This document shows positions 35,635-49,800 of a stretch of 64,000 nt of DNA, piece after piece (the stretch's first letter is position 1; each line of letters starts with the position of its first letter). The notes below the pieces were generated by a model, which worked only from the letters and a program-made list of their open reading frames with translations, made no database searches and was not told the DNA's origin. The position numbers and the translations under genes are program-made. Source of the DNA: Cristatella mucedo (Eukaryota > Bryozoa > Phylactolaemata > Cristatellidae); assembly GCA_009760855.2 (NCBI GenBank), contig WPIO01000177.1, positions 454,501-518,500 on the forward strand, given 5' to 3'.

Positions 35635-36441
35635 TGGAAGGTAATAGGCTTGACTTCGAAGCTTGTGTGGTCATTTATCGAAGGGCCCCTTTTTTGGAAA
35701 AGGACGTGCAAGCAGGAGATGCTAGCTAAGCTTTCTTAGGATGCTATACACACGAATTATATGTTATTTTAAGTGCGAATGTCGGCAATATAAGCTGCAA
35801 GGAAGTTGAGAGAGAATCTAGGGTGCTTGAAGGCATGGGACGGGTCAAAGCAAGAGTATGACCTAGTGTCGTCTGCATTTGCTGACCAATTAAAACGCTT
35901 CCTCATGCCTATGCTAGGTGCATAGAAAGAGATCTAATTCTCTTCAAGCATTTAAAAAAATGTCTTTATTATTATTATTATTATCATTTATGTTGCCCGC
36001 TTGCTTGCTGCTGTTAACCAGTTAAGTTCCATCGTGCGTGCACGTTAGTGCTGGCATGTCTGCGTGCCATTTGCACTTTCTGTCTTCGTAGTGCCGGAAC
36101 CAAAGAGAGGACCAAGCGTGCCACTCATTCTGGCAGTGACGTGCCTATTTCGCTGACAAACCAGGATTATCTGACACCAGCCAGTGCCAAAGAGCACATG
36201 CGCCAGCTCTGGCAAAACGAAAGTTCTACCCTGTCACGTGTGTTTGGAATGCTGGCGCAGTTGGCGCACGATGACACTCAACCGTGTTACCCGACGGACG
36301 TGTTTTTCGTCGATGTCATTCCAGTACCTCCAACGAGATTCAGGCCCGTACGTTTTTTGGGGGCGCTTGAGGGCTTCGTAAAAGGCCTCAAGCGCTGCCT
36401 GATCCTGTTCCTCTTTACTTCGAGCCCACTCCCTGCTGTAT

Positions 36442-36523
<82 letters not shown>

Positions 36524-39500
36524 CTTTTGCTGTCGTTGTTTATAGCTCTTTCCCTCGTGCTCCTTGTCTTTCGCGCTGAACTTGTGCCGTGGCTCCTCTT
36601 TCCCTTTTTTTGTTGTTGCGACTTGAGATGATGCTTGCTCTTCGTAGAAACTGTCTGTGCACTGCCTGTTTTTTCATTTAAGACGATGCACCTAAAGGGC
36701 CAGCAGTATGCAAATCCGCAGACTGCAAGTTTGAACAAGGTGCTGTCCAGCTGTGTGGCCATACGGTCAACTCTGAAGGAGATTAGGGACAAGGAGCAGA
36801 AAGGCGACTCAACCCCTGGCAACAAAGTGGTGAGTGTGTTGCTGTGCGTGGTAGTGTGTCACTGTGAGAGCTTGCTGTTTTGGGATTGATCCGTTCTGCC
36901 ACTGCTCCCGAGCCTGTCTTTCTGGAGAGTATTATTTTGAGGAGAAAGCTGATCTTTGCCAAATCACTTAGATGGATGCCGGCAAGTTTCAGCGAGCCAG
37001 CGACAAAGAGCGGCTGCATGCTGCCTGGATCAGCCTGCAGGTTCAAGTCAACTGCTTGTATGACAGCCAGCTGGATCGTCTTTCCAAAGATCACAGTCCG
37101 GGCGTCAAGCAGGTATTAGCCAGTGCCGATTGTGATGCATTGGTGGCGTCACGTGAATTTCGATGGCCCAAGTTTGCTTATTGCCTATCTTGTTTCGGCA
37201 AGGTCTTTGTTATTGTGGGATGGGGACAGGGTGGGAAGCTGGTTTGGTCTAGCGGTTAAGGTGCTCGCCCCGACCAAGGTCTGACCGAGGTCGTGGGCTC
37301 GAGCCCCGAGGCATATGTGAAGCGCCTGAATAGAGATTAAGTTCTCTTAGGGCGCTATATAAATGAATTATATATTTTTTTTAAGCAAGGCGTCTGAGGA
37401 AATCGCCGTCGACACCTTGGTGTGCAGACCTTAGCCTGATCTCTTTTTATGTGTTTTAAGATTCTAGAAAAAAAGGAAGGGCTCTTCAGAAAGCACATGA
37501 TGGGCAAGCGTGTCGACTACGCTGCGCGGTCGGTCATCTCGCCTGATCCCTACATCGGTGTGGACGAGATAGGTGAGACATTAGAGTGCACAAGTCGTAA
37601 CCGGATTTTTGCTCGACAGTGAGTCGTTGCACATGGCGCTTAGTGTGGATGAACTCTAAAAAGAAATGTGGCTCACTCTATAAAAATAAATTAGCAGTCG
37701 GCTGATCTAACAGCTTCATTTAAATATCAGCAAAAGAGTCTTTGCGGCTGTCGTCCACTTGCAGCAGGCAATGGAGGATTGTCTGCTGCAAGACTCGAAG
37801 TTTCGACATGGGTCGTGAAGCGTGAGCACCTTACTCAGGTTAAGACCCAGGGTAATTTCTGTTGCATTATTTGTTCCTGCATGAAATTAAACGACCATTG
37901 TAGGGCTAGTAATTGTGAACAGTTGCCTATTCCGTCATGAGCTAACAAACCGTGCTAGAATCTGACTTGACCACATTTAAAAGAACTTAGAACACCTATT
38001 TAGGACAGCATTTAGTGGGTCCCTGTGGTTCGTCCTTGATGTGCTTATGTGTGCTGACACTGTGCATGCTGCCACTAACCACACTTGCATGCTGACCCTG
38101 TGCATGTCACCCTAACCATGTTATTCATGTTTATCAAGCATGATACCACTTACCATTCAATCGCGTTTCCCTTTGCAGCAAATGTAAAGCGCCTAGAAAG
38201 AGATTGAGTTCTCTGAGGGCGCTTTATCAAGTGCATTATTATTATTATTGTTATTAGTATGTACATGTGATGTGTACATGAAAAACGGCAGCCTGTGTGC
38301 TTGAACCATACGCTGGATTTGTATAGAGCTGATGAGCACTGATGCATTACTTCGTGGCCAATACTAACTCTATTCTTATGCTTATTATCTATGTTGCTGA
38401 AGTTTGACTACTGGGAAAGACATCGATGCCAAATGCACTCGAACCACTATCAAGCTACTGCTGTGCAAGGCATTGGTTGAGAGAAATTGCTTTGCCCCTC
38501 CCCCCTCTGTCCACTGGTCTGATGCCAGCTTGACCTGGGGTTGCCTTAGAATGTTCGTGGCGACTTCATCTTGAACAAAAGACGTGATATTCTGTTGATA
38601 ATCTTCCCAGTTTATCTCAAAGTGCTAGTATTTGAATCTGACATTTTTTTTTTAGCTATTAACCATTGAACTGCTGCACTCATTGTTAAATTGCCGCCGG
38701 GTCTCTTAGCTAACCGCTCCAGAGTACGTGATGACCTGTGCTTTCTGTTGCAGGCATTCCAATGGTGTTCGCTAAGAAGCTGACTTACCCGGAGCCTGTC
38801 ACCCCATTTAATGTCGAGGAGCTCAGGCAGGCTGTGCTGAACGGCCCAGATGTCCATCCCGGGTTCGTGCCTTTGGCTGTGAAAAATGGCAGCTGCAATA
38901 TATGCCCTGAAAAATTTCAGGTCAGCTAGCCTGTTTTTTCTTCCATTAGGCGCCACCCTTATACTGGTATGTCTGTCCTCGAGCAGGCTTCCTAGCTAGT
39001 CATACATCATCTGTTTAGTGGAAGCGCACTTCCCTCCCGCAATAGCATAACAGCATGGCTAGCTAGCCAATCAGGGTGGGATGCACTAGCTCGAGCTGAC
39101 TGAAAATTGGTTAGCTGTAATTCACAAGACGTTATACGAAGCCACTGTAATTTCATCTGTATTGATAGCCTTCTTAGGGCATGGTAGATAAAAGTATTTG
39201 TACCGCCTTTCTGCAAAGTTTTGACTCTCTGGCCAGGTGTCGATTTGTATGTCGTGTTCAAGTACCATCACCCGACCCCCACAGCATTGTATAGGTGTTG
39301 CAGACTGCCGGTTGTGGTAGATGTCGGTCGACTGGTGTCAAATCTTACTGCAATCCTGATTCGAACTGGGACCCGGAGAGAATCCAGAGAATCTAACCAG
39401 ATGATGTGATATTGGTGTCAGATGTAGCCCAGGTTTCCTTTTAACCGCCTTTTTATTTATTTTGTCTAGGGATTACTTAGAGTACTAGCTTGAAAAGTGC

Positions 39501-42500
39501 TGCCTTTTATGCATTCGCGCTGAATCGCTGTGTCCGAAACTGATGCAGCTGCTTGTTAAAAAGCAGAATCCTCAATCCAGTAATTATGCATTTGTTGCCT
39601 TCTGTGATCCCTCGTATACAATGTCTGAGCATCAAGATCTTTAAAAAAAATTGACATACCTGGTAACACTTGCATTCTTTTTGTAAGGTTTCAAGAAGCA
39701 CGATAACTGTGTTGAGAATTTTTTTTTTAAATGCCTTTCTTAGCAGGCACTGAGTGTTCTTATCTTTTGCTTTTTCTTGCTGCTGGTTTTCTGTCGGTGG
39801 AGTCGCCTCTTTTTGTACAACATACTATGTATTGTGGAGCTGCGTGCATTTGAGATTCCACATTGTTACCTGGTTGGTTGCTCGTGATTGTTGCACTACG
39901 TAGATATTTGGCTCCCCATTGCAGTGCCACGCATGTTGAGATGGATTCTGGGAAGAAAATTCTCCTGAGTGCTGCAGACAAGACGCAGCGAGAGGCTCTT
40001 GCAAAATCGCTGCTGACACAAGCTGCTACTGTTGACCAGCTGCTGATTCAACCTAAAAAAGTATGCCGATCGTACTTCCTTATTTGACTGAGCTGCCGAC
40101 GTTTGACCGGGCCTGTTTGTCTGGTCTTTGGGACTACTTGACGGCTGCCAGTGTACACAATTTCTTACCGCCTGCACTGGCTCCCCATAAAGCAGCATAA
40201 GCATCTTGACTTCAAGGTCTGCCACTCACTTATAAATCTCTTGACTAGCTTCTTCTAGCCTCTTTATCAAAAACTTGTTTCTAATGAGGCATTGCCCCAC
40301 CTCAAATCCCTAGGAGCAAAGCAGGACAAATAGATCCCAAAGATAAACAAATATTTCCTACCACTTAGGTCTGTAGAAGTTAGATCCGGGACAAATGGTC
40401 ATTGGACGTTTAGGTCCCGAACCTGTTACATAAAGACTGCGGTATTTAATTCTTATTGCTATACTTCAAAGAGCTTAAAAAGTAATGGTTCAAAGAGAGT
40501 ATGAACTGTTAGATGCGATGAAAATAGATTGGTATTACAATCCTAATGGTAACATGCACCAGTGATGATAATGATGAAATAGATTAAGGGCTGTTTGATC
40601 TTTAACCAGATAACTCCAGGATCCTCCATAAGTCCTTTTGCCCACTCCTGCACCACCCATATGGTCAACACGGTTTTCCCAGAAAACGAATGTGGCTGGT
40701 CTATTAGCCATACTTTCTAGCCTCATCAGAAATGTGCTAAGGGTATCGAGCAGTGAAAGATCATTTAATGGTGCCAATCAATAATAATAATAATAATAAT
40801 GCACTTGATAACGCGCCCTCAGAGAACCCAATCTCTCTCTAGGCGCTATACATATACTGCAAAGGGAAACGCGACTGATTGGTGAGTAATATCATGCTTG
40901 AGAAACAACATGAATAACATGATTAGGGGTGACATGCACAGGGTCAGCATGCAAATGTGGTTAGTGACAGCATGCACAGTGTCAGCACACATAAGCATAT
41001 CAAGGACGAATCACAGGGACCCACTATATGCTGTCCTAAATAGGTGTTTTTAAGTTCCTTTTAAATGTGGTCAAGTCAGGGGATGTTCTGTCGCAGGTCG
41101 GGAGGGAGTTCCAGGCTTTGGGAGCATACGAGCTAAATGCACGGTCTCCAAAGGATTTGAGGTTTGTACGGGGTATTTGTAGACTGTTGGATTCCGAAAA
41201 GCGGGTGGTACGATGCTTGGCCTGATTAGGATCAAGCCGCGAGGAGAGAGAGAGAGCGCGAGCGAGCGAGAGAGCGAGATGGGGAGAAGGCAGGAGACAG
41301 ACTATGCGCTCCCCACTCCTCATCAGGTGATGACTGCCGGTTTTCACTTGTCAATATGGCCAAGACATAGGCCGCAAGCTGGTGTAATGCCCCAGTGCAA
41401 CACGAGACTGTACACGTGTGCTCATTTATTCGCACAAGCTTGTGAGCACACAGGGCACCTTTGCTATTGATAGTTGTGACCCGGAGTGGGGTTACCTTAA
41501 AGTACACCCAGTCGGGGTACTGCCCGGCCTTGCTAGCCACAATCGAAGGGCCATCCAAGCCACTGCTTCTAGCAGACCATTGGAAAGGGCACCCAATTAA
41601 TTATCCATTAGCCATTGCTGCATGAGTAGGCACACACGATAGACCCTCCCCCCCCCCCCCCCCCCCCGACTATTGAGCTAGTCCCAGTCTCGCCCGGTGC
41701 AGGTCATGTCCTATGGCTTTGATCGCTGTGGAGTGAGCGCTGCTCCGTTGTCTGCTGCATAGCTCGAGGCAGGCAGTTGTGCGCTTTTTTGCCGGTGTTT
41801 GGGGTCTTGTTGGGTGGCTTTGTCGGCTTGTCCGTTTCGTCGTGCACAGGTTTTCGTCCGGGCTACACTATTCAGTTTTCCCTTCCCCTCCTGCTAACTT
41901 GCTTGCATACTGTTGTAATAAGTAATCAACTATTTCAATCAAACAGTGCCTAGAAAGAGATTGGATTCTCTGAAGGTGCTATAATGAATGTATTATTATT
42001 ATTATTACTGTTAAAAAAGCTGGGCTTCCAAAGCCAAGCGATTCTTAATGTATGTGCACCCGTGTCTTTCTCCAAATTCGGCTTGCCTTAACGTACTGGA
42101 TGCTGTGTAGTCGGTATCTCGAGGAATCTATAATATTGAGGTGTATTGGACATCATTAAATATTCATTGTTGCTGCTGACGTATTAGCTGCTAGTGTTCT
42201 AGCTCTGCTTAGAGCCAAGTGTCTTGGTTGAGCAGAGTGTCTTGGTTGAGCCGATCGATGGTTCAGTAGCAGTGGTGCTAAGGAAATATTTTCATAGCAC
42301 CCTAAGAGAATTTAATCTCTCTTTCTTGGCATGTGGCATATGCTGGAAAGTAAGCATGTCGATCGGATAGTTGTAGCACAGACTATTTCAGCATTCATGA
42401 ATGCACAGAGGAACCAGGACAGAGCAAATACTGTGAGGAACAGGTGTTTTTTGTAGCTTCTTTTTAAATGCTGTCAAGTCTTGGATATCTTGGCTCCAGT

Positions 42501-45500
42501 CGACCGTGGATTACGCGGTTTTGCAGGAAATCGTCTCCACCTTTCAAGGCTATTGTTGAGCATGTCTTTTACAATGCCAAAGGATAAACAAAATATGTAT
42601 ACTCGGTTGTTTTTACTCCTAAGCAGCCTCCGATTTTTTTAATCTAGCAACAGAAGGGTCGTTCGTCTAATGGGGATGAGTGGATACGAGCTGCTTGAGA
42701 TTCAACCTGGCCCTGAGAATGCCTAGCTGCTGCCTAGGAACCTTAGACAAGACTCTACGAGGATCTTTGGCTGACGAGATCTGCACTCTCCAACAGGAAG
42801 GCTAGCTTGACACATCCTTCGAGCGTGGGCACTGGAAGCTGCCACCAGGATTCAAGTTAGCCGGCAAGCAGTGAGTCGTCGTCTTGCCGATGCTGACATC
42901 TTTCGGTGAATAGTGAAGAAGGCCCCCCCCCAATCGGCTGAGTAACGGTATAAAGCCAAGAGGCTGAACCGGGCTTAGCACCGCGCCCACTGGACGGTGG
43001 AAGACTGATGCTTGGTCAATTGGACAGATGAGAGCATATTGAAGCTTCTGTATAATAATAATAATAAACGCCACCATCTGCAGAAGTAAAGCTGAGAGCA
43101 GTACTGCAAAACTGCCTACAGCATATTGTTAGGGTGCTCGCCTTTAAGGACCGAGCTCGAGCCCCTTGGCATTCGTGAAGCCCCTGGATAGAGATTAGGT
43201 TTTCTTAGGGTGCTATGCAAACGATAATATTTTTTTTAACCACGCTGGTTGTGGGGTCGGGGGTTGCCAGATAGTTTGTTGCGTGGATTGGCACAGCCAA
43301 TCAGCTCTAAACCCCATTGAGCATCTATAGGACGACTTAGCACCTCGACCGAGAAGCAGTAGAAGTTCACTGGCCTTGGCTGCCCTTTTTCTAAGTGATT
43401 TCAAATGTGAGATTTGATGCCACAGGAGACTGTTCAGAAGTATGTTGTGCCCTGGCCCAGGCGGGTGCAAGTGGTCATTGAGAAGCAAGTTCAGTCAACT
43501 TCTTATTAAGCAAGAAGTTTGATATTGCTTTTTATGATTCTAAGATGTTAATAAACATTGTTACATATCCCGTGCAGCTTGTGTCTCCCACGATTAGTTG
43601 GTTTAGCATAAGACCCGATCGCTGTTTACCTTATTGTAGAGGTGTGTAAGTACTCGTGGAAATAAGTAATACACTTCTAGTCGAGGAAGTGGTGACTATA
43701 TTTCATGATATCAGGAGCAATGGTATGAGCCAGTCACCTGTTCTAACGTACGCAGGGCCCGAGCCGACCAGGGTCGTGAGCAGGCCCCCCCCCCCCGGTT
43801 ATTAAATCTCTAGTAGGATCTTTAGCAAGGCCCAGAGCGAGGCAGACCATCAGTGTTTGGGTAGGGCTGACGGAGACAGACAGAGTAGGTTGTTTGGGCT
43901 CCAGTGCCACTTACCAGAATTTTTAGTACTGCTGACTTTCAGTGACCCAAACCGTTTCACTGGCCTTCCACGTTTCACTTCCATCGGGGTTGCCGCATAA
44001 AGCACCAGTGTTTTACATATTTAGCTTGCATTGGTACCCCCACGTGTCAGCATCATAGTGTATTTGGTAATGTGTGATGATGTTAGTCCAAAGCGGTTGA
44101 CCCTCTGTACAATTAGGACTGATTTACATTGAATGTAATGCCTGTAATCGTCCAGAGCTTGAAAAAGAGTTCTTGCCTCCACAGGTTCACCGGCACTTAA
44201 GATCAGGAGACGTGTTGCTGCTGAATCGGCAACCGACGTTGCACAAGCCCAGCATCCAAGCTCACCGGGTAGGCTTCCGGTGTCAGCTGCTGCTGCTTCC
44301 TTTCGAGGGGCTTGGAAACTCAAACACTGATTGCGCCATCAGTTTTGGTTATGTCCTGCTTTTGTAGTAGAAATTTCAGGAAGTTGTGAAATGTGTACAT
44401 GTAGGCTCGGGTGCTTCCTGGTGAGAAGACCTTGCGCCTTCACTATGCTTGCTGCAAGGCCTACAACGCCGACTTTGATGGTGATGAGATGAACGCTCAT
44501 TTCCCACAGAACGAGTTTGGCCGATCCGAAGCCTATAATATAGGTAAGGTGCAAAACTTTATTGGTGTACGATTTGTATGGGTTTGACTGAAAAGTACTT
44601 GTCGTCCCAGAATCTGTGCTGTAGTAGCTAAATCTGTAGAAAGATAGTTGACCAGATGCACTAGGTTTCTTGCCATGTTACAACGTCTGGTATTAATAGT
44701 TAGTGCAAGCATTCGATTGCCTGGTCATAAACTTTGGCGCTTCTGCACCCCTTGACCTCTAGAATTGGATGTGTACCTTTTTTGTGCTACATTGCTTCCT
44801 GGTGGCCTTCAGCCGCACCCCCATTGAATCTCTTGTCAGCTTTCGGTACGTATATGTCGGTATCGGGGTTTATTGCCCAGCCTTCTCAATTCGGGTCAAA
44901 CAATAAAATTGATGTACCTGTTCAGCACAAGTCAGGTTAAACTTTAAAGTTGCTCGCGTCGACTTTTTTTGCAGTAGCGACTTTTGTTCGTGCATTGCCG
45001 ACGATCTGTCGGAGCTCAACGAGCACGGTTGCTTTATGTTCTGGTTGTTGGATGTACAGTTTGTTAGGTTTCCTCGAGGGCGTGTGAGCCAGGCTGCTGG
45101 CTCCTAGACCGTGCTGCGTGCATGACCATACTCGCCCTAGCTTCAGGCCTGCCAGTGGAGGCAGTATTCAGTGCTCTACGGTCGTGTGTGGTGCCGAAAG
45201 TCAGTTACGTGATGTCAGCATGCGACACATTTGTCTGCGGCTCGTGCTGCTGTCAGCATGGCTGCACTCATTCGACAGCGGCCGCTGGGAGTGGTGGCTC
45301 AAGCCCATGCTTTGCGCCTAGGAACTCTGACAAATAGTGCGCGCGTTGCGCCCTGGCTGAGTTTGCTAGGCACACGAGTGAGCAGCACGGCCACTCAGCC
45401 ACTGCCTGTCTCAGGACATCAGCGCTTGGTGCCAGCCCGTATCGCATCGCAGCGAGATGCACCCATGACATTCGCTTGGTTCCAGTGAGTGTTCGAAATC

Positions 45501-46794
45501 AGTATCTGGTGCCAAAGGACGGCACTCCTCTGGCCGGCCTAATTCAAGATCACATGGTGTCAGGAGCTTGGCTGACCATCCGCGGCCGCTTCTTTTCAAG
45601 GTGAGTTGCAGCGGGGGGGGGGGGGGGGGGGGGAGTGTTCCTCTCGCAGTGCTGCTTTTTTTTAGTCTGCAGCACTCTTCTATGGTTGGCACTGAGCGCT
45701 GCTGGAATTTTCTTTGCGTCTGCTAGTCACAACGACTTATTTCACTTATTTATGGCTTAATGGTACGATGGGCATGCTGTAGTGACTCGCCCACAAGGCC
45801 GGTCGGCCCGACCGAGTAGCTTCGACTAGCTTGTAAGTAGGATGATAGCTATAAGCTCCGTACGTTTTGTCTGTATTTTTGCCCGGTGCATAAGTGAGTG
45901 TTTGATACAAACGCAGCCACTAAGTTTCGGGAAACTGAGGTGGTATATCGTTGCAGCAGCACACTCGGTATTAACCCATCCGGCTTGTGCTTGTGCTTGT
46001 GCTCTATTTTTCAAGGCAGCATTAGAGAGTTGACTCGATGCTTTGTGTGCCCTGCTACAGATTAACGAAGGTTCCTGTGCTCAAAGTTCTGTGCTCTATG
46101 CTAGGCTTATTGTTGGGCAGACTTTCTCCCTCCCTCCCTCCCTCCCTCCTTCTCCCTCCCTCTCCCCTCGAGGTACCAGCAATCCAGAACCGCGAGACCT
46201 GCTATTGGGTGTGCGTCGTTGCAGGTACGACTACCAGCAGCTGGTGTACAGCGCTCTTGCCGACAAGCCCTCGCCAGTGAAGCTGCTGCCTCCATCCATA
46301 ATCAAGCCTCAAGTGCTATGGTCGGGCAAGCAGGTCGGTCCTGGTGGCGCCTGCGTGCGAGGGGGCAGCTTTGCTTCTGCCTCTGCCCTCTGAGGCGATC
46401 CCGCAGTTTCCAGCAATCGATCCGAGCGACCCTGACCTTGCTCTGCTGCCTCCGCCCCTTAGTAGCTTGCCTCCGCCCCTTAGTAGCTTGCCTCCGCACA
46501 TCACAGGTACTCTCGACGGTGCTGCTCAACATTATACCCAAGTCGAAGCCACCGCTTAATCTCCACGGCAAAGCCAAGATCTCGTCCAAGGTAATCGGGC
46601 GGTGAGCCGTGTAGCAGGTGCACGCTTGCACAGTCGGCTCCTCGGCTCAAACTCGAAGCGGCCAACGCCCTCGAGCCGGGCAGCCCGGCTGTGTGGAGGT
46701 CAAGGCCGGCTACCCCCTCCACGGGTCAAACAAGCCTCAACCGTGAGGCGACAAGGGATGGGTAGCCGAGGGGTTGGCACGCCTATACATGCAT

Positions 46795-46851
<57 letters not shown>

Positions 46852-49800
46852 CGCGCAAACAATGTCCACTGATATATGTGCATCCTGGTACAATGGCAGT
46901 TTGATATGCAACTGTTGGGCTAAAGGTTGTCTGAACTATCGGAATACAATAACTTGGTACAATGTTTAATAATATGTATGGAGCTCTTGTAAATGTAGTC
47001 CTAGCCCAAATACGTGATGCTGAGATTGATAACATAGGCAGATCCTGTTCTGGTGAGTTTATAGTGGTCACGAGTTGACTAACCTCAGAAAAATAATCGA
47101 TCACTTCTTAATTCTAATAGGCGTGGATTTTTCTAGCCAGCACCATGTATGATGCTGACGTAAGAACCAGACCCAGCAATAAACATGCTGACCTCTGACC
47201 TCGATGTCCTCGTGTGCAGTCGGCTTGCGTCCGTCCGTATCGCCAGCTTAGGAACTGTTTCGTGCTGCTTCGACCCTGCGGAAATGATGCCCGGTTACAC
47301 TGGCGCCGCACTCTTGACGTTTTTTGCATGCAGACGTGGCAGACCAGTTCCGGCCACGAGCAGGCCGCGCCCGACGATCAGCTGATGTGCGAGAGTGAGG
47401 TGATTATCCGGCAGGGAGAGCTGCTGTGCGGTGTGCTCGACAAGAACCACTACGGCGCGACGCCTTACAGCCTCGTGCACTGCTGCTATGAGCTGTACGG
47501 CGGTGAGACCTCGACCCGCGTGCTCACCTGCTTCGCCAAGCTCTTCACTGCGTTCCTGCAGTACCGCGGCTTCAGCCTGGGCATCGAGGACATCCTCGTC
47601 ACCAAGGAGGTACGGCCGCCCGGTTCGAGCTCGCTTCGCTTGCCGCGTAAGCCCTCTCGCGAGAGCGCTTTTCGCTGCACCCAGCGCGGCCCCTTAGTGC
47701 CACGTGACCATGCCCAGCTTGAGTGCAAAGCAGCTGGCCGACGGCTGTGCGCAGGCGCATCGAGGTTTCGCCGAGGTTTCGGTTTGGGCTGCCATCGTTT
47801 CTTCAGTGAGCTCTGTGGAGCCTTTGCGCCTAGCCCGTGCGTCCGAGGCAAGATGGCAAGCGATCGAGTGCTTTCGCTTTGTGGTGTGTGTCACTCGCTC
47901 GATTCGCTGCGGTCGTCTACAGCCCATCTGGTCACCGTTTTTTGCTATAGGCTTTTGAGCTCGCTGCAGGCTCCGGCAGCGTATTCACTCGATGCCTGAG
48001 ATAAAACTGTGCATGTCGTGCCTGCCGCCGGCATAGAGCTTTGACCTGCCATCTCGATTGCGGGTTGTGCTCGCTTTGAGCCCTACAAAAGGAAACGCAC
48101 GGCCCAGTGGCTGAGTCGTCACACCCGCTTCACTGCAGGCCGACCGGAAAAGACATCACGTGATGAGGCAGGGCCGCAAGGCCGGCTTTGCGGCCCTGGC
48201 CGCTGCTCTCGGCAGAGCGACCAGCAGCGACAGCTCTGCCGGAGCCTCTGCTGAGGACGTGGCGGCTCACTATCGTGCTGCCCAGTTCGCTTCCGATGAT
48301 GCCGAGATGCGCGCGATCGATCGAGCCCTGAAGGGCGCCACGGACGAGATCCAAAATCAGATCACAAAGTATGGTCGATAAGAGACGTTTTGTGCTGGCG
48401 CGTTTTTTTTTGCGCCGCCACACTGTGCCATTGCTGGCAGCTGGTGCCTAATGCTCGGCCTTGCCTCCACTACTAGTCCCTTCCTCTCTGTAGCCTCTAG
48501 CCACCGTCCACTGCACTGCCGTGATCAGTTGTTCCGCTACGTCCTGCTGGCTGACCTAGCCGCACTTGCTTTCATGGCTGCTGTCGGTGGATGCAGGTGA
48601 AGTAGTTTTTGCATTTCCTTTAGAGTCTGTATGCCACTGGGCTTGCTGAAGAAGTTCCCTCATAACAACCTTCAGCTCATGGTCCTCTCGGGTGCCAAAG
48701 GTTCTGCTGTAAGTTTTCTGTGTGTGCAGCTGCATTCGTAGCAGCCTAGCTATTCGCCTGCCGGTTTCTCTTGTGGGCGCATGCGCCGCGCCGCCGCCCG
48801 CGCCCCCCCCGTAGGCTCGTTCGTCATTACCCGCTGGCTTTGGTGAATGACCTTAGGCCACATTCTCCTCTGGGCATTAGTTTTGCTTACAATTACCCGA
48901 TACAGTGATGAGGATACCGATTGGTCTATTTACTCTCTGGTGTATTGTAAAAGCTTTGTATGCCTGCCAATTCTTTGCTCGATGGCTATGACATTGTCAT
49001 TTCGTTCAACGTGCTGCATCTGCTGGCTGCTGTCGGTTGGGGTGAGGGATTATAGGCCTAGTGACCAGGGGTGCGGCATCCTTTGATTTAAGCGTTGGCA
49101 TACACAGTGCAGTTGCAAGTGGTAAGCCTAGCTCGACCAGGTGTTTGTAGCTTGCGTCATCTGGTGGCTAGCCTCCATTCGCAAGAATTACTTTCTGCAC
49201 CAAAAGTCGAGTTAGTTCGAACGTTTGACGAATGCGGCGGCCCAGTTATTATAGTCACTCTCGAATTGCCGCTGACTGTAAAGAGAGTGCCCGCGGTGGA
49301 GCAGGCACCGCAGTTGCTCTTCCGGGCGTCTTGAGAGTCGTTTGTTGCCGTTTGTAGGTCAACTGCATGCAGATCTCTTGCCTGCTCGGTCAGATGGAGC
49401 TCGAGGGTCGCAGGCCGCCTTTGATGCTCAGCGGGCGCACTCTGCCATCGTTCTTGCCCTACGATCCTTCCCCGCGTGCTGGCGGATTTATTGATGCCAG
49501 GTTTCTGACGGGATTAAAGCCCCAGGAGTACTTCTTCCACTGCATGGCTGGAAGGGAGGTGCGTGGAGCCACGGCGCAGCCATGCAGCAGTTTCTCTGGC
49601 ACGGGCAGCGAGCCGGTTTCACGCCTGTGCAGCTTTGCTAGCAGCGTTGCTGCCGTGCTGCTGCTGCTGCCCTAAAGCTGTGCTCTCGCGGTCATAGTTT
49701 CCCTCGCCCGATTTGTTCTGCTAAAGGCACACACTGGCAGCCACAAGTGTTGTCGCACATCACAGTTGGCGATTTGCAACACTTTAGTGCAGTGGTTCTC

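Noticed and set aside
36234-36825. Cys-Val and His-Thr repeat frames
   Set aside because: Products of the (CA)n microsatellite in intron 6.
43770-43800. Possible fifth SINE-2 copy near the C run
   Set aside because: Only a short CCGAGCCGACCAGGGTCGTG match; too little to call an element.
47214-47999. 261-codon plus-strand frame as one exon
   Set aside because: Only 47334-47609 (POLR1A exon 17) aligns with the family and is flanked by AG and GT; the rest is open intron sequence.
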